A DNA stretch of 49,322 bases, from assembly GCF_039962115.1 (NCBI RefSeq), contig NZ_JAMPKJ010000046.1, forward strand, positions 1 through 49,322, given 5' to 3'. Source of the stretch: Funiculus sociatus GB2-C1. Lineage in GTDB: Bacteria; Cyanobacteriota; Cyanobacteriia; Cyanobacteriales; FACHB-T130. Position 1 is the first letter of the stretch. The number at the start of each line of letters is the position of its first letter. Positions 42,419-49,322 of this stretch are shown here, in pieces. Both the position numbers and the translations under genes were made by a program. Below the pieces are notes generated by a model that was not told the DNA's origin, ran no database searches, and saw nothing but the letters and a program-made list of their open reading frames with translations.

Positions 42419-42814
42419 ATGACTGAACACGTTTTATTTGTTTGCAAATCCTGTTCATTTTCATCAACCGAACGAAAATACATGAACCAGACTGGGGGCG
42501 ATCATTTGCTGACTCAGCTATCGGATTTGTATGAAAATTGGTCTTTACAATCAGAGTTTGCAATTCAAGAAGTTGAGTGTCTAAGTGGATGCGATCGCTC
42601 GTGTACTATTGCCTTTTCTGCTCCCAATAAAGCTACCCTCATGTTTGGCGATTTACCACCTTTAGAGAGTGCAGCAGAAATCCTTAAATTCAGCGAAAAA
42701 TACTTTACCAGTGCCACAGGTATCATCCCACGACAAGAACGACCAGAAGCACTAAAAAAAGGTATTCTTGCTCGAATTCCGCCTTTACCCCACGCTACCC
42801 AGGCTAGTTTTTAA
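42419..42814 (+). CDS. DUF1636 metal-binding protein
   Basis: 131 aa with cysteines C9 and C12 (FVCKSCSF) and C54, C58, C62 (VECLSGCDRSCTIAF), in a thioredoxin-like ferredoxin layout fitting a metal or [2Fe-2S] site. DUF1636 genes recur in zinc-, cobalt- and cobalamin-linked loci next to CobW GTPases. It begins the likely operon DUF1636-sufE-cobW (gaps of 32 and 13 bp) behind a Zur/Fur box. Confidence 0.88.
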   Translation: MTEHVLFVCKSCSFSSTERKYMNQTGGDHLLTQLSDLYENWSLQSEFAIQEVECLSGCDRSCTIAFSAPNKATLMFGDLPPLESAAEILKFSEKYFTSATGIIPRQERPEALKKGILARIPPLPHATQASF

Positions 42815-42846
42815 GTAAGATAAGAATTTTATCAAAAGCCTCTGTC

Positions 42847-43296
42847 ATGTCATCCACCGCTTCCCCGTTACCAAATTCCCTAGCACGAATTGTAGAACGC
42901 TTTCAACGCCAAGCCGATCCCAAGCGACGCTATGAGCAACTAATTTGGTACGCCAAGCGGCTAAAAGAATTTCCAGAAGCTAATAAAATTCCGGAAAATA
43001 AAGTTCCTGGTTGCGTTTCTCAGGTTTACATAACTGCCACACTAAATGAAGAGAAAATTTGGTTTCAGGGAGATTCCGATTCCCACTTAGTAAAAGGTCT
43101 AGTGGCGCTTTTAATAGAAGGACTTAATGGGCTAAGTCCATCAGAAGTGTTACAAGTATCTCCAGATTTTATTCAAGATACTGGGCTGAACGTAAGCTTG
43201 ACACCTTCTCGCGCCAATGGTTTTTACAACATTTTCCAAACTATGCAGAAAAAGGCTTGGGAATATCAATTACAAATGTCCGATCAGCTCAATTAA
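42847..43296 (+). CDS. sufE: SufE family cysteine desulfurase activator
   Basis: 149 aa. The conserved cysteine C56 sits in NKVPGCVSQVYI and the WFQGDSDSHLVKGLVALL helix follows; length is standard. SufE takes sulfur from SufS and passes it to the Fe-S scaffold. Other suf genes are absent here, so its placement with DUF1636 and CobW suggests a metal-linked extra copy or a displaced gene. ATG start. Confidence 0.93.
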   Translation: MSSTASPLPNSLARIVERFQRQADPKRRYEQLIWYAKRLKEFPEANKIPENKVPGCVSQVYITATLNEEKIWFQGDSDSHLVKGLVALLIEGLNGLSPSEVLQVSPDFIQDTGLNVSLTPSRANGFYNIFQTMQKKAWEYQLQMSDQLN

Positions 43297-43309
43297 CAAA
43301 GAAAGAGTA

Positions 43310-44320
43310 ATGACAAATATCACAGCAACAACACCAGACGCAATACTGAATATTCCTAAACGGGGAATGCCAGTAACGATTATTACAGGCTTCTTGGGTA
43401 GTGGAAAGACAACGCTGCTAAACCATATTTTACAAAATCGCCAAGACTTGAAGGTGGCAGTTTTAGTGAATGAGTTTGGCGATATTAATATTGACAGCCA
43501 GTTGTTGATTTCGGTTGATGAAACCATGATGGAATTAACTAATGGCTGTATTTGCTGCACGATTAACGATGGATTACTCGATGCAGTTCACAAGGTGATG
43601 GAAAGAAGCGATCGCATCGACTACTTAATTGTTGAAACAACCGGAGTCGCCGATCCATTACCGATTGCCTTAACCTTTATTAGTACAGATTTGCGGGATT
43701 TAACCAGGATTGATTCTATCTTAACTTTGGTGGATGTTGAAACCTTTACACCGGTGCATTTTGAAAGCGATGCCGCCCTCAATCAAGTTTCTTATGGGGA
43801 CATCATTCTGCTAAATAAAACCGATTTGGTTCCAGAAGAGAAAGTCAAGGAATTAGAAGAATACATTCGCACAGTGAAAGTAGGCGCGAGAGTTTTGCGA
43901 ACCTCCTACGGACAAGTTCCTCTGCCACTAATTTTAGATGTGGGATTTTCCCAAGCGGAATCTTATGCAGCTAAAGAGGAATCCAGCCACCATCATCATC
44001 ACCACGATCATCATCACGATCATTCCCACCACTTAGAAAATGATGGTTTCATGTCATTTTCTTTTCAAAGCGATCGCCCTTTCCTCTTAGAGAAATTTCA
44101 ATACCTTTTAACTGACCAATTGCCCGATGATGTCTTTCGCGCCAAAGGGTTACTCTGGTTTAAGGAAAGCAGTTTACGTCACATCTTCCAACTGTGCGGC
44201 AAACGAATTGAGTTGAAAACTGATAAGTGGTCTTCTCAGAAAAGCAATCAGCTGGTATTTATCGGGCGTAACTTGAACATAGCCCAAATTCAACAGCAGT
44301 TAAAAAACTGCCTTGAGTAA
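43310..44320 (+). CDS. CobW/ZNG1-type GTPase with His-rich metal site
   Basis: 336 aa. Walker A GFLGSGKTT (27-35), the CxCC metal motif C80-I-C-C83 in LTNGCICCTINDG, the NKTD guanine motif, and a His-rich loop SSHHHHHHDHHHDHSHH at about 225-241. A CobW C-terminal domain ends it. COG0523 GTPases act as metallochaperones, several being Zur-controlled zinc donors. The ATG at 43310 is chosen: it follows the sufE stop by 13 bp with GAAAGAG upstream, whereas the longer frame overlaps sufE. Confidence 0.92.
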   Translation: MTNITATTPDAILNIPKRGMPVTIITGFLGSGKTTLLNHILQNRQDLKVAVLVNEFGDINIDSQLLISVDETMMELTNGCICCTINDGLLDAVHKVMERSDRIDYLIVETTGVADPLPIALTFISTDLRDLTRIDSILTLVDVETFTPVHFESDAALNQVSYGDIILLNKTDLVPEEKVKELEEYIRTVKVGARVLRTSYGQVPLPLILDVGFSQAESYAAKEESSHHHHHHDHHHDHSHHLENDGFMSFSFQSDRPFLLEKFQYLLTDQLPDDVFRAKGLLWFKESSLRHIFQLCGKRIELKTDKWSSQKSNQLVFIGRNLNIAQIQQQLKNCLE

Positions 44321-44386
44321 ATAATAAGGGATTATTCAATCCTATCATTCTCAAATTCAACAACAGCGCTTACTAAAGCGTAAGTT

Positions 44387-45391
44387 CTACCTAGCATTCA
44401 CAAACACGCTTTTTGAGGAAACTAATTTATTAATAGCAACCGACCCTTGGTTAGTTGCTAGTTGATTAGCCTCATACCCAATTGTGTCACGAGAGACTTT
44501 CTTCAAGTTGGGGAAACTCGTATAAGGCTTGCCCACTGGTACTTTGAGAGTATTCCCAAGAATTTCATCTTCTACTACAGACACATTCTCCATAAGGTTA
44601 GTAATGATTTGTCTACCAGAGGGCGTTACCTCCAAGTAGCGTACCCCTTGTTGTATATAACGATAAACAACATTCCAGAAAAAATTTGGGAAACCTAAAC
44701 GCAAGTCCTCTGGATGATGATAGCCCAAATTTTTATTGACACCAGTTTCTTCAAACTCGTAGAACAGCGCTGTAATTTTTTGCAAGTATTGCGGGTCTGA
44801 AAGCTGACCGATTAAATCAGCAGCGCGAACTAGACCGGGATAGTTAACAGTGTCCTGATGTTCCTCATCAGGGGGGACTGGAAAACGGGTCAACTCAATG
44901 TTGTGCTTAATCACTTCCACATCAATCAGTGGATGACCCGAAAAACACTCCTCAACAAACAATTTCCCCCGGTCTACATGATAAGGAGTTAGGCTTGCAT
45001 CGGTGGAACCGAGTGGTAAAGAAATTATCTCACCTTTTATTCCCTTAGCATACAACCTCTCATTAAGTTGGTCTTGACGACAGACACGCTTAACATAGCC
45101 AATGTCATGACACAGCAAAGAAATTATTGTATGCAACCAATCCTCACAGGAAACACTTCCTTCACTTTGGTGCTTTCCTTGCAAAATTTCTTGTCCTACT
45201 AAAGTCACAAGGATAGTGTGTTCAACGTTGTGATACAAGGCGTTGCTAGTAGCAATGTTTTCCAGCGCCATATTTGCGACCCAACTAATCAGGTCAACAT
45301 AATCTGGTTTGAGATTTCCGTAAGCCTGACAATAACCTGCTTGGAGGCATTCAACGCAAGTACCAATCATTGCCTTTGTGAGACTAAACAT
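44387..45391 (-). CDS. Npun_R2479-type HD-domain protein
   Basis: 334 aa with an HD phosphohydrolase core: ALYHNVEHTILVTLVGQEIL (H54, H58) and SLLCHDIGYV (H95, D96), then later IELTRFPVP and the aspartate in RAADLIGQLSD. These supply metal ligands. Matches cyanobacterial HD-domain metalloproteins named after Npun_R2479, of unknown substrate (a nucleotide or cyclic-nucleotide hydrolase is plausible). Divergent from the DJ-1 gene across a long, repeat-bearing gap. Confidence 0.85.
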   Translation of the reverse strand: MFSLTKAMIGTCVECLQAGYCQAYGNLKPDYVDLISWVANMALENIATSNALYHNVEHTILVTLVGQEILQGKHQSEGSVSCEDWLHTIISLLCHDIGYVKRVCRQDQLNERLYAKGIKGEIISLPLGSTDASLTPYHVDRGKLFVEECFSGHPLIDVEVIKHNIELTRFPVPPDEEHQDTVNYPGLVRAADLIGQLSDPQYLQKITALFYEFEETGVNKNLGYHHPEDLRLGFPNFFWNVVYRYIQQGVRYLEVTPSGRQIITNLMENVSVVEDEILGNTLKVPVGKPYTSFPNLKKVSRDTIGYEANQLATNQGSVAINKLVSSKSVFVNAR

Positions 45392-45620
45392 TGCTCTTCC
45401 CCTGACTGAATTAGTAACTTTTGAAATAAATACACGCTTACGCTGTCAATCTTTTAAATAGGCTATTGGGTAATTCTTTTCATTCAAGTGGTTAAGAGGG
45501 AAACCCTTATTAAAATATTGACGCCTAGTTCATAAGAAAGCAACCAGAAAAACTCATCGATTTTTAGCTTTTAGCAAATTAGTTCCCAAGAATTGGGCGA
45601 AATAATTGATGTGAAAAATA

Positions 45621-45660
45621 TAAACCTCATAAAACCTCATAAAACATCAGGCTAACCTCA
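45621..45660. repeat. Four phased 10-bp units
   Basis: TAAACCTCAT, AAAACCTCAT, AAAACATCAG, GCTAACCTCA in perfect 10-base register, followed by CAAAAAGC. The period equals one helical turn, as in binding arrays or bent DNA. Confidence 0.5.
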
Positions 45661-45806
45661 CAAAAAGCTATAAATCTACTATTCTCTAATATCGCGCGTT
45701 TCTCTCTCTAAATAGTGTGATCGTTTCAATCGGTAAGTTGTGATAATTACTGGCTGATAGTTGTGATGATAAATGCACCTTCATGGTGACAGAATAAGGC
45801 TATATT

Positions 45807-45822
45807 TGTGACACAGGTTACA
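45807..45822. promoter_or_regulatory. CRP-like site TGTGACACAGGTTACA
   Basis: Matches TGTGA-N6-TCACA with one mismatch (TTACA), 216 bp before the DJ-1 start. Cyanobacterial SYCRP1-type regulators use this consensus. GTG-N8-TAC in the same stretch also weakly resembles an NtcA site. Confidence 0.4.
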
Positions 45823-46038
45823 GACTGATATTAAAGTATCTAGGGTGAGCGATTAAAAATTCCTGTCTACTTTTAGGCAAGGATGAGAACTAGCAGTCAG
45901 TAGCTTGCTTGCGGTAGATATTGCACCAGATAGAAAAAATCACCTGCTTTTAATTAACACTTCTCAGGCATACGCCCAGAAGAAGGTCAAGGCTTTATAA
46001 TTGACAGCAACCTGATCTCCCTATCAAGAGCAGCTTTT

Positions 46039-46704
46039 ATGAGCGACCAGAAAAATATCCTGATAATTGTGACAAACCACAAACAAATTGATGCTGACCA
46101 TCCAACAGGATTGTGGTTAGAAGAGTTCGCGATTCCCTTTCAATTATTTCGCCAACACACATATACAGTCACAGTTGCCAGTCCTCTAGGCGGGATGGCA
46201 CCAATTGATCCCCGTAGCTTGTCTACATCTGAGCCAGCTGAAGCTCATGGTGATGCACTGCAAGCTCTACAGTATACGGAACCATTGAATAGCGTAAACG
46301 TTGACGACTACGATGCAGTCTTTTTCCCTGGCGGACACGGGACAATGTATGACTTACCTATTCCTGAAGTGGGTCGGGTGGTCAGCCAGTTTTTCGATGC
46401 TCAAAAGGTGGTAGCGGCGGTTTGTCATGGCCCTGCTGCATTTGTGCAAGCAACGCAATCAGATGGTACGCCGATTGTAAAAGGGCGAAAAGTCACTGGT
46501 TTTACCAACGAAGAAGAAGAGGAAGTTAAGTTAGCTCACTTGATGCCTTTCTTACTCGAATCGCGGTTACAGGAACTCGGTGCTAAGTTTGAAAAGGCAT
46601 CTATGTGGAGTGACTATGTAGTTGTAGATGGCAAGCTAATTACAGGTCAGAATCCCCAATCGAGTGCTAGTGTAGCTAAGGCAGTGATTGAAGCACTTGC
46701 GTGA
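46039..46704 (+). CDS. DJ-1/PfpI family protein (Hsp31-like)
   Basis: 221 aa with the nucleophile elbow C129-H130 in VVAAVCHGPAAFVQA, the acidic residue in GLWLEEFAIPF and VFFPGGHGTMYDLP. This is the Hsp31/type 1 glutamine amidotransferase-like branch, with reported glyoxalase III, chaperone or deglycase activities. No signal peptide, cytoplasmic. It is followed convergently by the molybdopterin oxidoreductase. Confidence 0.92.
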   Translation: MSDQKNILIIVTNHKQIDADHPTGLWLEEFAIPFQLFRQHTYTVTVASPLGGMAPIDPRSLSTSEPAEAHGDALQALQYTEPLNSVNVDDYDAVFFPGGHGTMYDLPIPEVGRVVSQFFDAQKVVAAVCHGPAAFVQATQSDGTPIVKGRKVTGFTNEEEEEVKLAHLMPFLLESRLQELGAKFEKASMWSDYVVVDGKLITGQNPQSSASVAKAVIEALA

Positions 46705-46747
46705 ACTACCTAAGCAGATAGGCTAAGACAGCATAAAGTTAAACAAC

Positions 46748-48871
46748 TCAGTTAACACTCACAACTTCGACCAAAGAATCTCCCACCGCCGCCACTCGAC
46801 CCAAATCAGCAAAAGCAGATGAAGTTGCCGCATTTACAGTATTCGCTGCGTGAGAAAGCTTGCGCCAGTAACCTAGAGGCGCAACTACTACACCCGGTCG
46901 CGTAATGTCGCTAACATGAGCCGGAACCTGAAACGCTCCCCGGTCGTTGAACACTTTCACTAACTGCCCCTCGACGATACCACGAGCCGCGGCATCGGAT
47001 GGATGGACAATTACCCTTGGTTCTCTCTGTAGTTTGCGGTGCTTAGGCAAATTGGCGAAGCAGGAATTAATAAACTGATGCGGTTTAGCTGATAACAAAC
47101 TTAGAGGATAACGCTCTTTTAGCGTCGGATTGCTAATCGGTGACTCCCGCTGCGGAGTATAAGTAGGCAACGGGTCTACTGGCGTTCCAGGTTGAAATTC
47201 TTCACAGCCTTGGCGAAATGCCGGTAACACATAGTTGCTGTCCACAGCCATAGATGACAGGAACTCGCATTTCCCGGAAGGGGTAGGGAAGTTTCCAGCG
47301 GCGTGAGGAACCAAGTCGATTTTCAACTTGGCAAACCCTTTAGTTTTCAGCAAATCCATATCAATGCCATCTAGCGCAGGTGCAGACCAGTCCAAAACCT
47401 CCATTGCCATCTGTTCATCGCTAAGTTTAAAGCACTCTTCCTCAAACCCCATACGAGTTGCCAAGCGCCGGAAAAGTTCGATATTTGGGATGGCTTCTCC
47501 TAAAGGCGCGATCGCTGGCATATTTAAAGTTACATAGGTGTGTCCCCATGAAAACATCAAATCCAAATTCTCAACTTGAGTAGTAGCAGGCAGCAAAATG
47601 TCTGCATAATCAGCGGTATCTGTCATAAACTGCTCGCTCACGACAGTAAACAAATCCTCGCGAGACAAACCTGCCACGATTTTGTCCTGTTCCGCTGCTT
47701 GAGTAACTGGGTTGCAGTTGTAGACAAATAAAGCCTTGATGGGTGGATTCAGTTCTCCAGTTAAAGTTTGACCAATCTGCCACTGATTAACAACTCGCGT
47801 ACCCGATTTGATAAACTCAGGGCGATGCACCACCTCCCAGCGAATGGGGAAAGGCCACATGGGAGCCTGTAGCATACCACCCCCCAAGTATCGCCACGCA
47901 CCTACTAAGGCAGGCAAACAGCAAATTGCCCGTATCCCCTGGCCGCCTCCTGCTTGCTTCTCCAGCGCAACTCCCAGGCGAATAACGGATGGCTGCGTTG
48001 TGGCGTATTCCCTAGCAAGAGTCACGATGTCTTCAGCAGGAATACCCGTAATTTCAGCAACTCGTTCTGGTGGAAATTCGCTAACTCTTTCCTTAAGTTC
48101 TGCAAACCCAACGGTGTAATTTTCTACATAGTCCGCATCAATTAAATTTTCGCTGATGATAACGTGCATCAGGCCTAGGGCAAAGGCACCATCTGTACCG
48201 GGACGAATCGGAATATGCCAATCTGCTTGCGTTGCAGTTTTTGTCCGAACTGGGTCAATTACAACTAACTTAGCCCCGTTTTGCCTTGCTTCCTTGATAA
48301 ACGGCCACAAATGCACGTTGGTGGAGAGTACATTGCAACCCCACAAAATAATGTATTTAGAGTGGGAAAAGGTGTCTGGGTCAGTACCGTGCGTTGCACC
48401 ATAAGTCATCAGCCAAGCGGTGCTAGTTCCAGAAATGCAGAAGGTGCGTTCGCTGATGGAAGCACCTAGCCTGTTGAAGAAGGCATCACCAACAGTCAAA
48501 CCGTTGAGAAGTCCTTCGTGACCCAGATAGCTGCATGGTAGGATAGCCTCGGCTCCATACTCAGCAATAATTTCTTGGAAACGGCTGGTAATCTCGTCTA
48601 GGGCAGCGTCCCAACTAATACGCTCAAATTGACCGCTACCTTTGGGGCCGATTCGTCGCATCGGGTAAAGCACTCGGTCTGGGCTGTAAACTCGGTCAAG
48701 GTAGTCGCTGACTTTGCCACAGAGAGTACCCCGTGTAAAAGGATGGTCTGGGTTGCCGCTTACTGATGTGGCTCTACCATCCTCCACCGTTATGAGCATG
48801 GCACAGGTATCGGGACAATCGTGAGGACATGCGCCGAGTACAATGGTCTTTTCGCCTACAGTGCTGACCAT
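46748..48871 (-). CDS. Molybdopterin-dependent oxidoreductase (MopB family)
   Basis: 707 aa. N-terminal [4Fe-4S] ligands C15, C19, C23 (ACPHDCPDTCAM) and C51 (GTLCGK), then the pterin-binding core (ILWGCNVLSTN, VVIDPVRTKTA, HIPIRPGTDGAFALGLMH). A C-terminal molydop_binding domain (IVHPSDAAARGIVEGQLVKV) is present. C145 in RTFCISGTSTAW is placed like the Mo-ligating Cys/Sec of formate dehydrogenases. There is no twin-arginine signal, so it is cytoplasmic. No electron-transfer or membrane subunit lies beside it, so it may be a single-subunit enzyme with a soluble donor. ATG start. Confidence 0.92.
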   Translation of the reverse strand: MVSTVGEKTIVLGACPHDCPDTCAMLITVEDGRATSVSGNPDHPFTRGTLCGKVSDYLDRVYSPDRVLYPMRRIGPKGSGQFERISWDAALDEITSRFQEIIAEYGAEAILPCSYLGHEGLLNGLTVGDAFFNRLGASISERTFCISGTSTAWLMTYGATHGTDPDTFSHSKYIILWGCNVLSTNVHLWPFIKEARQNGAKLVVIDPVRTKTATQADWHIPIRPGTDGAFALGLMHVIISENLIDADYVENYTVGFAELKERVSEFPPERVAEITGIPAEDIVTLAREYATTQPSVIRLGVALEKQAGGGQGIRAICCLPALVGAWRYLGGGMLQAPMWPFPIRWEVVHRPEFIKSGTRVVNQWQIGQTLTGELNPPIKALFVYNCNPVTQAAEQDKIVAGLSREDLFTVVSEQFMTDTADYADILLPATTQVENLDLMFSWGHTYVTLNMPAIAPLGEAIPNIELFRRLATRMGFEEECFKLSDEQMAMEVLDWSAPALDGIDMDLLKTKGFAKLKIDLVPHAAGNFPTPSGKCEFLSSMAVDSNYVLPAFRQGCEEFQPGTPVDPLPTYTPQRESPISNPTLKERYPLSLLSAKPHQFINSCFANLPKHRKLQREPRVIVHPSDAAARGIVEGQLVKVFNDRGAFQVPAHVSDITRPGVVVAPLGYWRKLSHAANTVNAATSSAFADLGRVAAVGDSLVEVVSVN

Positions 48872-49322
48872 AACTTTACCCCGCTGATTACAGTATTGTA
48901 GTTTTATATTTAGCTATAGCTGCTCGGAAAAACTGTTAGAAAAGTTACATAAAAATTAATTGTGTTTTAGTTATTAGTATGAGCGGTATCTTTATTTTGG
49001 CAACTCACAATAAATACCCCCACAAGAACTTCCAACCTTCCACAAAGGGAGAGCGAGGGGAAATTGTGCCTATTCAAAGGGACAGATTTTATCGAGTCAT
49101 GAACCAGCTATAGTTCATGAGGTTAATTTTAGGCAATCAAAAAACCAAAATTCCGTAGTTTGAGATACAAAGCTAGGTTCAACTCTACGCCCCAGTAGAG
49201 TTAATAATAGGTTCTACCGAACTTGCTATGTAAAAATGTTAAGAATAGCTAATCAAGATAGAAAATGCAAAATAGGTGTAAGAGGTGAGATTTGTTGCTA
49301 AGCTTGAATTCTGGGATTAATT
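48872..49322. other. Window end, no gene
   Basis: 451 bp upstream of the oxidoreductase gene. No convincing coding frame on either strand; some direct A/T-rich tracts. The window ends without reaching another gene. Confidence 0.4.

Larger units (their letters stand above)
45392..46038. other. Long divergent intergenic region
   Basis: 647 bp without a gene between the HD-domain and DJ-1 genes. It holds phased 10-bp repeats (45621-45660), a pair of AGTTGTGATAAT/AGTTGTGATGAT repeats (45736 and 45759, 23 bp apart) and a CRP-like site (45807). It is probably regulatory. Confidence 0.5.

Overview
The window is chromosomal DNA of a cyanobacterium, most likely a filamentous one. It carries photosystem II genes (psbB, psbT), the HIP1 octamer GCGATCGC at very high density, heptamer repeat tracts of the STRR type, PEP-CTERM and DUF29 proteins, and the conserved psbB-psbT-nrdR-rpsA order. 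I see no plasmid, prophage or CRISPR signature, and no rRNA or tRNA gene.

Layout. 1-4.8 kb: a decayed msrA end, two copies of a ~103-bp palindromic repeat, an SPL-family radical SAM protein, a J-motif protein, a SIMPL-domain lipoprotein and a DUF1232 protein. 4.8-8.7 kb: metK (start moved to a TTG), two gene remnants (AlbA_2-like and haemagglutinin-like), a Uma2 protein and a HAD phosphatase. 8.7-13.9 kb (minus strand): psbB, psbT, nrdR, a second decaying S1-domain gene cut by a 110-bp inverted-repeat element, and rpsA with a long Ala/Pro/acidic repeat tail. 14-20.5 kb: a conserved hypothetical, a degenerate metallophosphoesterase, mnmG, a GspC/PilP-like envelope protein and a TIGR04376 protein. 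20.5-23.5 kb: an Lgt-like membrane protein, a COG1964/Tes-like radical SAM enzyme and two small membrane proteins; this is the most intriguing locus. 23.7-28 kb: a PEP-CTERM pseudogene with two in-frame stops and a large secreted zinc metalloprotease. 28.3-33.7 kb: an LCIB-type carbonic anhydrase, a Ser/Thr kinase fused to HEAT repeats, a DUF29 protein, a Phd/PIN toxin-antitoxin pair and a small Trp/Phe-rich protein. 33.7-37.8 kb: a tandem M16 peptidase pair divergent from a TetR regulator with a perfect palindrome between them. 38-42 kb: a pentapeptide-RidA fusion and a phosphonate/phosphite-type ABC transporter. 42-44.3 kb: a Zur/Fur-type box followed by DUF1636, SufE and a His-rich CobW GTPase. 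44.4-48.9 kb: an HD-domain protein, a DJ-1/PfpI protein and a lone molybdopterin oxidoreductase.

How genes work together. psbB/psbT build photosystem II next to genes of general growth (nrdR, rpsA). phnD-phnC-phnE form a complete importer with no C-P lyase nearby. DUF1636-sufE-cobW looks like a metal-homeostasis and Fe-S cluster operon. The Lgt-like/COG1964 pair suggests an undescribed radical modification of membrane glycerolipids or lipoproteins; this is inference from family resemblance and gene order only.
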